Shown here: piece after piece, positions 17,236 through 25,362 of the stretch
How the letters are laid out: every line of letters begins with the position of its first letter
Numbering within the stretch: the stretch's first letter is position 1
Origin: Candidatus Heritagella intestinalis
GTDB lineage: Bacteria > Bacillota > Clostridia > Oscillospirales > Acutalibacteraceae
Assembly (NCBI GenBank): GCA_904420555.1
Contig: CAJFVO010000007.1
Coordinates: 53,272 to 117,271, forward strand
Reading direction: 5' to 3'
Length of the DNA stretch: 64,000 nt
Program-made: the position numbers and the translations under genes
The notes under the pieces: model-generated
Database searches by the model: none
What the model saw: only the letters and a program-made list of their open reading frames with translations
Told to the model about the DNA's origin: nothing

Positions 17236-17454
17236 ATGAAAAAGGCATACAAAATTGAAGTGGATTGCGCCAACTGCGCCAACAAGATGGAGGAAGCTGC
17301 CCGGAAAACTCCCGGCGTCAAAGGGGCGGTGGTGAACTTTATGACCCTGAAGATGAATGTGGAGTTCGATGAGGGCCAGGACCACAGGGCCGTCATGGAG
17401 CAGGTGCGCCGAAACTGCAAGCGGGTGGAAGACGACTGCGAAATCTATCTGTAA
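17236..17454 (+). CDS. Heavy-metal-associated (HMA) domain protein, metal chaperone
   Basis: A 72-residue protein that is one HMA domain with ferredoxin-like fold. The metal-binding motif is Asp10-Cys11-x-x-Cys14 (DCANCAN), the Asp-preceded form often seen in Zn/Cd/Pb pumps rather than the GMTCxxC of copper proteins. It sits 27 bases before a P-type ATPase that lacks its own N-terminal HMA domain, so the two genes look like a split version of a CadA/ZntA pump. RBS GGAAAGGAG is strong. Confidence 0.88.
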   Translation: MKKAYKIEVDCANCANKMEEAARKTPGVKGAVVNFMTLKMNVEFDEGQDHRAVMEQVRRNCKRVEDDCEIYL

Positions 17455-17481
17455 GGCGCTTCCTGATTTTGCGAAGAAGGG

Positions 17482-19503
17482 ATGGTTACAACCATGCAGG
17501 AACTCATCGTGGAAGGGCTGCTCCTCATCGTTGCGGTGATGGCGGTGGCGCTGCTCCTAGTGGGCAGGCGAAAAAACAGCATGACTAAAAAACAGCAGAA
17601 GATGCTGGGCCGGATTCTGGCCGCTGCCCTCCTGCTGCTGGTGCTCCAGATCTTGCCGGAGAACCTGTTCAGCCCCCTGGACAGGCTGCTCTCCGGGTTG
17701 GCCTATTGGGGAAAGCTGGCTCTGTATCTGGTGGATTACCTGATTATCGGCTATGACATTCTCCTGAAGGCCGGAAAGGGCATTAAAAACGGCCAGATTT
17801 TTGACGAGTGCTTTTTGATGGCTATCGCCACTGTAGGCGCCATTGCCTTAGCACTGTATGAGGGCAGCGGCGACTACACTGAGGCCATCGCGGTGATGCT
17901 GTTCTACCAGATTGGCGAATGGTTCCAGGGCTATGCCGTGGGAAAGAGCCGCCGGAATATCAGCGAGCTCATGGATATCCGGCCAGACTACGCCAATGTA
18001 GAACGAAACGGCAAGTTGGAAAAGGTGGACCCGGATGAAGTGGAGATTGGCAGTGTGATTGTGGTACAGCCTGGGGAGAAGGTGCCTATTGACGGCGTGA
18101 TTGAAGAAGGCGCATCCACGCTGAACACCAGCGCTCTCACTGGTGAGAGCCTGCCCCGAGAGGCCAGAGCCGGAGACGAGATTATCAGTGGCTGTATCAA
18201 TATGACCGGTGTGCTGAAAATCCGTACCACCAAGGAATTCGGGGAGTCCACTGTCTCCAAAATCCTGGATTTGGTGGAGAACGCCAGCTCCCGGAAATCC
18301 AAATCCGAGGACTTTATCTCCAAGTTCGCCCGTGTCTACACGCCGGCGGTTTGTATTGCCGCCCTGGCCCTGGCCCTGCTGCCCCCTCTGGTGAGCCTGG
18401 TTTTGGGAATGGATCCCCTGTGGGATCAGTGGGTTTACCGGGCCCTGACTTTCCTGGTCATTTCCTGCCCCTGCGCTCTGGTAATCAGTATCCCCTTGTC
18501 CTTTTTCGCCGGAATTGGCGGCGCCAGCAATGCGGGCGTTTTAGTGAAGGGTTCCAACTATCTGGAAACCCTGTCCCAGACCAAAATGGTGGTGTTCGAT
18601 AAGACTGGAACCCTGACCCGTGGGGTCTTTGAAGTCAACGGCATCCACCACAACGAGATGGAAAACGAAAAGCTTCTGGAATACGCAGCCCTGGCGGAGA
18701 GCGCTTCTTCCCACCCCATCAGTAAGAGCCTTCAGCGGGCCTACGGTAAGGAAATTGACCGCTCCCGGGTGACGGATATCCAGGAAATCAGCGGCAACGG
18801 CGTGATAGCCAAGGTAGATGGCGTCCAAGTGGCCGCCGGCAACAACAAGCTTATGGAGCGGCTGGGCATCCCCTATATTAACTGCCACAAGGTAGGTACC
18901 ATTATCCACATGGCCATTAACGGCCAGTATGCCGGGCACATTGTGATTTCCGATATTGTCAAGCCCCACGCCCAGGAGGCTGTTCAGGCCCTGAAGTCTG
19001 CCGGCATCCGGGAAACCGTCATGCTCACCGGCGACGCCAAACGGGTGGCCGACCAAGTGGGGAAGGAGTTGGGCATAGACCAGGTATACAGCGAACTGCT
19101 CCCGGCGGATAAGGTGGAAAAGGTGGAGGAACTCCTGCGAACCAAGCCGGAGAAGGCCAAGCTGGCCTTTGTGGGGGACGGCATTAACGATGCCCCGGTG
19201 CTGCGCCGGGCGGATATCGGTATCGCCATGGGGGCCATGGGCTCCGATGCGGCCATTGAGGCGGCGGATGTGGTGCTCATGGACGACGACCCCCTGAAGA
19301 TTTCCAAGGCCATCAAAATTTCCCGGAAGTGCCTGGGGATTGTGTATCAGAACATTGTGTTCGCCATCGGCATCAAACTCATCTGCCTGGTGCTGGGGGC
19401 CTTCGGTATCGCCGATATGTGGCTGGCCATCTTCGCCGACGTGGGCGTCATGGTGCTGGCCGTCCTCAACGCCATTCGGGCCATGTTCGTGAAAAAGCTG
19501 TAA
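17482..19503 (+). CDS. Zn2+/Cd2+/Pb2+-type P1B ATPase (CadA/ZntA-like)
   Basis: Exports divalent heavy metals using ATP. It has eight predicted TM helices, TGES in the actuator domain, CPC metal site Cys329-Pro-Cys331, phosphorylated Asp373 (DKTGT), TGDA and GDGINDAP. The C-terminal DVGVMVLAVLNAIR, with its conserved Asp, is diagnostic of the Zn/Cd/Pb subgroup. There is no N-terminal HMA domain; the first 30 residues are hydrophobic. ATG 17482 is very close to AAGAAGGG, so ATG 17494 is an alternative start. It forms an operon with the preceding chaperone. A strong terminator follows. Confidence 0.92.
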   Translation: MVTTMQELIVEGLLLIVAVMAVALLLVGRRKNSMTKKQQKMLGRILAAALLLLVLQILPENLFSPLDRLLSGLAYWGKLALYLVDYLIIGYDILLKAGKGIKNGQIFDECFLMAIATVGAIALALYEGSGDYTEAIAVMLFYQIGEWFQGYAVGKSRRNISELMDIRPDYANVERNGKLEKVDPDEVEIGSVIVVQPGEKVPIDGVIEEGASTLNTSALTGESLPREARAGDEIISGCINMTGVLKIRTTKEFGESTVSKILDLVENASSRKSKSEDFISKFARVYTPAVCIAALALALLPPLVSLVLGMDPLWDQWVYRALTFLVISCPCALVISIPLSFFAGIGGASNAGVLVKGSNYLETLSQTKMVVFDKTGTLTRGVFEVNGIHHNEMENEKLLEYAALAESASSHPISKSLQRAYGKEIDRSRVTDIQEISGNGVIAKVDGVQVAAGNNKLMERLGIPYINCHKVGTIIHMAINGQYAGHIVISDIVKPHAQEAVQALKSAGIRETVMLTGDAKRVADQVGKELGIDQVYSELLPADKVEKVEELLRTKPEKAKLAFVGDGINDAPVLRRADIGIAMGAMGSDAAIEAADVVLMDDDPLKISKAIKISRKCLGIVYQNIVFAIGIKLICLVLGAFGIADMWLAIFADVGVMVLAVLNAIRAMFVKKL

Positions 19504-19530
19504 GTTTCATCATTACAAACTCTCTCCATA

Positions 19531-19580
19531 ACAACCCCCGCTCTGCCGGCGAAAAACCGGTAGAGCGGGGGTTGTTTGTT
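19531..19580. terminator. Bidirectional terminator
   Basis: ACAACCCCCGCTCT pairs with AGAGCGGGGGTTGT (14 bp, inner CCGG pair), between convergent genes; T-rich on both sides. Confidence 0.85.
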
Positions 19581-19604
19581 GTGTGGGATTGTTTTTTGCG
19601 CCGG

Positions 19605-20489
19605 TTAGGCAGCGCGCCGCCGCCGGACTACCACCGCCACAATGAGGGCGATGACCAGGATGCCCGCCAGGCCCAGCCCTACGGGAAGAACCCATTCCAT
19701 CTGGTTGGAAGTGGAAGAGCTGTCCAGATAAGAAGCGTCAATAAAATCGCCGCCCATAAGGTCTGGATTAGGAGGAGGCATATTGTTTACGACCTGCGCA
19801 ATCTTATTATATTGAAAGATACCGTCGGATTCCGAGGTTCCTTCCGCCAATAAACGCTGCTTTTGCGCTTCCGTGCCCTCTAACGGGATTGGGGAGCGGG
19901 ATTCCACAATATACCGGGCTTCCCCATTTTCAAATACAACGGCAACCGGCTGCTGAATATGGGTCAGGCCGCCCACCAAAACGGCGGTGTAGTCCCCTTG
20001 GGGCAGCTGGGCGATACGCTGGGCGGCAGGCGCCGCATAGGACGGATTGTCCCCTTCTTCGTATTCCTCGATAGACCCGACCTCCCAGGTTTCACCGTCC
20101 CAAAATACCGGGACATTATAGGAATATCCGTTGATATTGGGGAAGGGAATAATCCAGAAATAGGTACCGTCTTCTAACGCGGTGCGAATCTCCCCTTCAT
20201 CAGTGGTATCCATGGACAGAATTTGGGTATTGGTATAGAGCTTGTAAGCATCCGTATAAGAATGGATCAGGCTTTCCGGAATGTCCCGGTCAAACCCTGC
20301 TAAAGAGCGAAGTTCCTTTAGAATATCGTCCTCCAATGCGGTTACCGATGTATAGTCGGGGTTGTCCTGGGTGAGAAATTCAAAAAGCTGGCCCGAGGTG
20401 ATTTTCGCAGAAAAAGATGGCGCCGCCATCCCCAAAAGCAGGGCGCAGGCCACCAGGACCGAGGCCAGCCGAGAAAAAAACCGTTTCAT
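19605..20489 (-). CDS. Membrane-anchored exported protein of unknown family (paralog A)
   Basis: Not recognised. The 294-residue protein has a signal peptide (cleavage near SFSA), an extracellular domain of about 230 residues, and a C-terminal membrane helix (about 265-288) ended by RRRRAA. It is clearly paralogous to the next gene: both share a TALEDxxL segment, AYKxYxxTQILSM, PFPxxNGY and LPQGDYxAVLVGGLxxIQQPVAVVFxxGEARY. No enzyme motif, LPXTG or lipobox was found. The type I topology with a short basic tail suggests a surface or sensor protein. RBS AAAGGAGA precedes the ATG. The two paralogs are tandem, separated by 158 bases. Confidence 0.75.
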   Translation of the reverse strand: MKRFFSRLASVLVACALLLGMAAPSFSAKITSGQLFEFLTQDNPDYTSVTALEDDILKELRSLAGFDRDIPESLIHSYTDAYKLYTNTQILSMDTTDEGEIRTALEDGTYFWIIPFPNINGYSYNVPVFWDGETWEVGSIEEYEEGDNPSYAAPAAQRIAQLPQGDYTAVLVGGLTHIQQPVAVVFENGEARYIVESRSPIPLEGTEAQKQRLLAEGTSESDGIFQYNKIAQVVNNMPPPNPDLMGGDFIDASYLDSSSTSNQMEWVLPVGLGLAGILVIALIVAVVVRRRRAA

Positions 20490-20647
20490 GTCTCTGTCTC
20501 CTTTCCTGATTTTTGAGAACTGGCAGCCAACGGCTCCGGGAGAACCGCCGGCTGTGGGAAGGATGCTGGTTCATGGGGCCCACCCCTTTCTATCATTTCT
20601 TTTCTTCAGATACAGGGCCCGCCGGCAGTATCCGGCCCCGAATCCCC

Positions 20648-21529
20648 TCAGGGGTTCCGGCGGCCCTTTCTGGCCATAATCAGGATGGCCGCGGCAATCC
20701 CCACCGCCGCCACAATGACAATGCTCCACCAGGCAGGGGAAAATTCCCAGGCCGTGGAGACGGGTTCGCCGTCCAGATACCCGGCGTTGAGGGCGGGGAG
20801 GGTCAGCAAATCCGGGGAGGGAACAGGGGCGTTGCGCACGGTTTGAGCCACTTTTTCATAGTCGTAGACGCCGTCCTCCAGGGAAAACCCCGGGGCCAGG
20901 AGCTTTTGTTTCTGCTGGTCAGAGCCTTCCAGGGGCAGGGGATACTGGGATTCCACTAAATAGCGGGCTTCCCCCTCCTGGAACACCACCGCCACCGGCT
21001 GCTGGATGTAGTTCAGGCCTCCCACCAGGACAGCGGAGTAGTCCCCCTGGGGAAGCCGGGCCATGCGCTTTGCCGCAGGTAGCAGGTAGGAAACCTCTGG
21101 GTCGGATTCATATTCTTCCACAGAGCTGACAGACCATTGGCCACCTCTTTTCAGGACACAGGCTTTGCGGGTATACCCGTTATAGTCCGGAAATGGCAGC
21201 ATCCAGTAATAGTCGCCTTTTTCCAAGGCAGCGCGGATTTCCTCTTCGTCAGCCGTGTTCATGGAAAGGATTTGAGTATCTATGTAGACCTTGTAGGCTT
21301 CCGTGTACAGGGGCTTGAAATCGTCTGGGATTTTTCCAGACAGGCTGGTGGATGTGCGCAAACGGTCCAATACCTCGTCCTCCAAGGCTGTTACCTCCGG
21401 ATAGTCAGGGCTTTTCTCAGACAGATATTCAAATTCTTCATAATAGCTGCTGGTTTCAGCGGCCCCAACGGAAAACACCGTCCCAAAACACAGGGCGCAG
21501 ACTACCAACAAGGAAAACAGCCGTTTCAT
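20648..21529 (-). CDS. Membrane-anchored exported protein of unknown family (paralog B)
   Basis: Tandem paralog of the preceding entry with the same layout: signal peptide (MKRLFSLLVVCALCFG...), acidic extracellular domain, C-terminal TM (about 266-286) and RKGRRNP tail. Start set at ATG 21529; a second in-frame ATG at 21541 abuts the Shine-Dalgarno GGGG and would be too close. The most conserved block between paralogs is LPQGDYxAVLVGGLxxIQQPVAVVF near residue 160, which may be the functional core. A -10-like TATAAT lies upstream on the minus strand at 21581-21586. The function is unknown. Confidence 0.75.
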   Translation of the reverse strand: MKRLFSLLVVCALCFGTVFSVGAAETSSYYEEFEYLSEKSPDYPEVTALEDEVLDRLRTSTSLSGKIPDDFKPLYTEAYKVYIDTQILSMNTADEEEIRAALEKGDYYWMLPFPDYNGYTRKACVLKRGGQWSVSSVEEYESDPEVSYLLPAAKRMARLPQGDYSAVLVGGLNYIQQPVAVVFQEGEARYLVESQYPLPLEGSDQQKQKLLAPGFSLEDGVYDYEKVAQTVRNAPVPSPDLLTLPALNAGYLDGEPVSTAWEFSPAWWSIVIVAAVGIAAAILIMARKGRRNP

Positions 21530-21680
21530 TTTCAATTCCATCCCCTTTATTTCTGCAAATTAGCACATTTTCACAAAACAATTATAGCAGATTTCTATAA
21601 AAAAGAGAAGTGGCAACCGTGCCAAGAAACTGTAGGGATTCTATGCAAACTAACGGGGATTTCAAAGTAGGAAAAGCATT

Positions 21681-22436
21681 TCAATCCAAAACGATTCCCA
21701 CCGGGCAGTGGTCGCTGCCCAAAACCTGGGAGTAGATGCGGCTTTCTGTCAGGCGGGGAAGGAGCCGCTGGGAAATCAGGAAATAGTCAATACGCCATCC
21801 GGTGTTATTGGCCCGGGCATTGCCCATATAGGACCACCAGGTGTAGGCTCCGGTTTCCTCCGGATGCAGGGCCCGGAAGGTATCCACAAAACCGCTGGCC
21901 AGCAGCTCGGAGAATTTTCCCCGCTCCTCATAGGAATAGCCGGCGCTGCCAATGTTGGGCTTGGGATTTTTCAGGTCAATGGGCCGATGGGCCACATTCA
22001 TATCCCCGCAGACAATGACGGGCTTTTTGGCGTCCAGTTCCATGAGATATTTCCGGAAAGCATCCTCCCAGGCCATGCGGTAGTCAATGCGCACCAGCTC
22101 CCGCTGGGAATTGGGGGTGTACACCGTCACCAGGTAGAAATCTTCCAGCTCCAGGGTAATGCAGCGGCCCTCCCCCTTGTGGGCGTCGTCCCCGATGTCA
22201 TAGAGAACGGAAAGGGGCTGCTGCCGGGTAATAATAGCCGTGCCGGAATAGCCCTTTTTGTCGGCGGAATTCCAGTACATTTGATACCCTTCCGGGAGCT
22301 GGAAATCTGCCTGCTCCGGCTGCATTTTGGTTTCCTGGATGCAGAAAAAATCCCCTTGCTGTTCCTGGAAAAATTCCAGGAAGCCTTTGCTGAGACACGC
22401 CCGCAGGCCGTTTACATTCCACGATATAAATTTCAT
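21681..22436 (-). CDS. xth: Exodeoxyribonuclease III (ExoA/XthA)
   Basis: AP endonuclease and 3'-5' exonuclease of base-excision repair. The EEP-fold motifs are complete: FISWNVNGLRA at the N-terminus, metal-binding Glu in FFCIQETKMQ, the YTPNSQRELVRIDYR active-site segment, GDMNVAH and GSDHCPVGI at the C-terminus. The length of 251 residues is typical for the Gram-positive ExoA form. It diverges from the cyclophilin gene. Confidence 0.95.
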   Translation of the reverse strand: MKFISWNVNGLRACLSKGFLEFFQEQQGDFFCIQETKMQPEQADFQLPEGYQMYWNSADKKGYSGTAIITRQQPLSVLYDIGDDAHKGEGRCITLELEDFYLVTVYTPNSQRELVRIDYRMAWEDAFRKYLMELDAKKPVIVCGDMNVAHRPIDLKNPKPNIGSAGYSYEERGKFSELLASGFVDTFRALHPEETGAYTWWSYMGNARANNTGWRIDYFLISQRLLPRLTESRIYSQVLGSDHCPVGIVLD

Positions 22437-22552
22437 CAGAGAGCCGCCTCCTATAGCTTTAAAATGGGCGCCTTTGGGCGCAGATTCAGTATATCACAAA
22501 AGCCTGGAAAGAAAAAGCCGGGAGCAGGAAGAGAGAAAAGCCCCCTTTCCGG

Positions 22553-22581
22553 TTGTTTTTTCCTTTAGGGGAAGGTATAAT
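22553..22581 (+). promoter_or_regulatory. Promoter for the cyclophilin gene
   Basis: -35 TTGTTT and -10 TATAAT, 17-base spacer, about 85 bases before the start codon. Confidence 0.65.
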
Positions 22582-22664
22582 AAAAGCAGACCGTATTCCG
22601 CAGCGCTCGTTGAGATAAAAGTTTAAAATGCAAAGATAACGTATTTTTAGAAAGGGGAATTTTT

Positions 22665-23192
22665 ATGAACCATCCCATTGTGACTTTCCAGACCACTGCC
22701 GGTACCTTTAAGGCGGAGCTTTACCCGGAGATCGCCCCCAATACCGTCAAGAACTTTGTCTCCCTGGTGAAGAAGGGCTTCTATGACGGCACCATCTTCC
22801 ACCGGGTTATCCCCGGATTTATGATTCAGGGCGGCGACCCCGAGGGCACCGGTATGGGCGGCCCTGGCTATGGCATCAAAGGCGAATTTGCCGCTAACGG
22901 CTTCCCCAATGACCTGCGCCACACCCGGGGGGTGCTGTCTATGGCCCGCTCCATGCGGCCCAACAGCGCTGGTTCCCAGTTCTTTGTCATGGTAGCCGAT
23001 GCCCCCCATCTGGACGGCCAGTATGCCGCTTTCGGCAAGGTCATCGAGGGGATGGAAGCCGCTGACGCCATTGTAGCCGCCAAGCGGGACTACAGCGACC
23101 GTCCCTATGAGGATCAGATCATGGAAAAAGTCACGGTGGATACCTTTGGAGAAGAGTATGAGGAGCCGGAAACGGGGCCGGAGCACGGCTGA
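22665..23192 (+). CDS. Peptidyl-prolyl cis-trans isomerase, cyclophilin type
   Basis: Cytoplasmic proline isomerase assisting protein folding. The 175-residue protein contains the cyclophilin active-site block FHRVIPGFMIQGGDPEGTG and SAGSQFFVMVADAPHLDGQYAAFGKV. There is no signal peptide. The C-terminus is extended by an acidic tail. The RBS AAAGGGG is strong. GH125 follows 58 bases downstream, possibly co-transcribed. Confidence 0.95.
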   Translation: MNHPIVTFQTTAGTFKAELYPEIAPNTVKNFVSLVKKGFYDGTIFHRVIPGFMIQGGDPEGTGMGGPGYGIKGEFAANGFPNDLRHTRGVLSMARSMRPNSAGSQFFVMVADAPHLDGQYAAFGKVIEGMEAADAIVAAKRDYSDRPYEDQIMEKVTVDTFGEEYEEPETGPEHG

Positions 23193-23250
23193 TTTTTTCG
23201 TTTCCCGTTCTTTCTCTTATCAATATATAAAGTAAAAGGAGTGTTTACAA

Positions 23251-24528
23251 ATGGCACTGCCCAACCTCAAGCCCGAAATCGACCGCATCTGCGAAAAGCT
23301 GGCCGGCCGGCCCAAGCTGGCCCAGCTCTTCCGGAACTGCTATCCCAACACCATGGACACTACGGTCCGCCAGATGGAAGATGGCACCACCTTCGTCCTC
23401 ACCGGCGATATCCCCGCTATGTGGCTCCGGGACTCCACGGCCCAGGTGCGCCACTATCTGCCCCTGGCCGCCAAACAGGAGGATGTGGCCGACCTGATTG
23501 CCGGCCTGATTCGCCGCCAGATGTTCTATATCAACATCGACCCCTATGCCAACGCCTTTAACGCCGAGCCCAACAGCCAGTGCTGGGAGCCCGACAAGCC
23601 CCGGCAGGGCCCCTGGGTCTGGGAGCGCAAGTACGAGATCGACTCCCTGTGCTATCCCATCCAGCTGTCCTGGCTTTTCTGGAAGGCCACCGGCCGCACG
23701 GATATTTTTGACAAGACTTTCTTTGACACCATGAACACCATTGTGAGCCTGTGGAAGCGGGAGCAGAACCACGCCAATGACTCCGACTACTACTTCATCC
23801 GGAACACCGATTTGGCCCAGGATACCCTGAGCCACAACGGCCAGGGCGCCCCCTGCACGATCACCGGCATGACCTGGTGCGGCTTCCGTCCCAGCGACGA
23901 CTCCTGCGTGTACCCCTACCTGATTCCCTCCAATATGTTCGCCTGCGTGGTACTGGGCTATTTGGCGGAAATTTACCGTGAAGTAGCTCACAACGAGTCC
24001 CAGGCTGAGGAAACCGAAAAGCTGGCTTCCCGGATCCGCGCCGGCATTGAGGAATACGGCGTGGTGAACCACCCCAAGTTCGGCAAAATCTACGTTTATG
24101 AGACCGATGGCATGGGCAACTACACCTACATGGACGACGCCAACGTGCCCAGCCTCATGTCCATCCCCTACCTGGGCTACTGCAGCCCCGACGATCCGGT
24201 GTACCAGAACACCCGCCGTTATGTGCTGAGCCACGAGAACCCCTATTACTTTGAAGGCTCCTTTGCCAAGGGCGTGGGCAGCCCCCACACGCCGCCCCAG
24301 TATATCTGGCAGATTGCCCTGTCTATGCAGGGCCTCACCAGCACCAGCCGGGAGGAGCGCCTCCAGCTGCTGGAGATGCTGGAGAACAGCGACGGCGACA
24401 CCGGCTATATGCACGAGGGCTTCCATGTGGACGACCCCACCAAGTTCACCCGGCCCTGGTTCGCCTGGTCCAATTCCCTGTTCAGCGAGTATGTCATGTT
24501 CTGCCTGGAGCAGGGCGACCTGGACTAA
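23251..24528 (+). CDS. GH125 exo-alpha-1,6-mannosidase
   Basis: Glycoside hydrolase family 125 (formerly DUF1237), inverting exo-acting alpha-1,6-mannosidases of N-glycans and yeast mannan. Family blocks are intact: TGDIPAMWLRDSTAQV, the MTWCGFRPSDD segment carrying the predicted general acid Asp, SNMF, and GYMHEGFHVDDP with the predicted base Glu. The length of 425 residues is normal. There is no signal peptide, so it acts on imported oligosaccharides in the cytoplasm. RBS AAAAGGAG. Specificity is inferred from the family; no mannose transporter is adjacent, although an orphan sugar ATPase lies at 5.6 kb. Confidence 0.92.
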   Translation: MALPNLKPEIDRICEKLAGRPKLAQLFRNCYPNTMDTTVRQMEDGTTFVLTGDIPAMWLRDSTAQVRHYLPLAAKQEDVADLIAGLIRRQMFYINIDPYANAFNAEPNSQCWEPDKPRQGPWVWERKYEIDSLCYPIQLSWLFWKATGRTDIFDKTFFDTMNTIVSLWKREQNHANDSDYYFIRNTDLAQDTLSHNGQGAPCTITGMTWCGFRPSDDSCVYPYLIPSNMFACVVLGYLAEIYREVAHNESQAEETEKLASRIRAGIEEYGVVNHPKFGKIYVYETDGMGNYTYMDDANVPSLMSIPYLGYCSPDDPVYQNTRRYVLSHENPYYFEGSFAKGVGSPHTPPQYIWQIALSMQGLTSTSREERLQLLEMLENSDGDTGYMHEGFHVDDPTKFTRPWFAWSNSLFSEYVMFCLEQGDLD

Positions 24529-24548
24529 ATCCTTCCATTTGCAATTCG

Positions 24549-24582
24549 GCCCCGCCGGCATCTGCCCGGCGGGGCTTTTTTA
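24549..24582 (+). terminator. Terminator after GH125
   Basis: GCCCCGCCGG / CCGGCGGGGC stem with a short loop followed by TTTTTT. Confidence 0.92.
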
Positions 24583-25288
24583 TGCCAGGGCCTCTTAATA
24601 CAGGAGCATGCCCACGTATTTTTCAGCTTTTATGCAGCAATTTGTCATTTTTATGTATTTTCTTCCGGAAAGAAATTTTACTATGGAAAAGGGAAAGGCG
24701 AGGGGGAGAGGCTTTCTGTAAAATGCAGGAATGTGTTCCAAATCTTGCATTTTTAAAAAAGAATTTTTTGTAAACATGCTTTTTTTGACGGAAACTCCTT
24801 TTAAATGCCCAGATTGGGCATTTTGATGCCGGAATTCACAGAAAGCACACTTGGGAAGGACAAAACCCAGGGGATTCCTTTTTACGCATACAGGTGTATT
24901 TCTCACAAACACAAAACATAGAAGTGCCCTTCAGAAAGGGACAGTGCGGAATGGTCATGTTATACAAAGGAAGCATTGGGGAGAATTCGCCTGCTAAAAA
25001 AGAGGAAAAACATACAGAACTGGCTTTAAGAAGCAAAAGAAGGGGGATTTTTACAGAAAAATTCTTTTAAAGAAAAAAGCAGGCAGAAAGCTTTTTCGGC
25101 GGCAGGAGGAAGGCCCCGTTTTATGAGAATTTAAGAAGAAAATCCAGGAAAAACTTTTTGTGCAAAAAGCAAAGAAATTTGGCGGGCTTCTGTACGCTTT
25201 CCCCCAGTGCTGGCAAACTGCATAAAAAACAACAGAACATTCCGGCAGAGTTTCTTTTGAATCCCAAAGAAAGATTTGTGAATACGTC
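24583..25288. other. AT-rich 0.7-kb non-coding interval
   Basis: No convincing gene was seen on either strand; the reading frames present are short and lack RBS or domain features, and composition is much more AT-rich than the flanks. It contains a perfect 9-bp hairpin AAATGCCCA-GAT-TGGGCATTT at 24803-24823 followed by a T, and purine-rich runs. It may be a long regulatory region or decayed DNA ahead of the peptide importer. Confidence 0.5.
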
Positions 25289-25317
25289 TTGCAAAATGAA
25301 TCGATTTGCAGTAGAAT
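25289..25317 (+). promoter_or_regulatory. Promoter for the peptide importer operon
   Basis: -35 TTGCAA and -10 TAGAAT, 17-base spacer, 45 bases before the substrate-binding protein. Confidence 0.7.
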
Positions 25318-25362
25318 ATGCAAGAGGCAAATACTCAAAATTCATATGGAGGGATCTATGAA

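Noticed and set aside
24582..25338. Several 60-115 codon ORFs in the AT-rich gap
   Set aside because: Basic or hydrophobic random-looking translations, no start signals, mutually overlapping on both strands.
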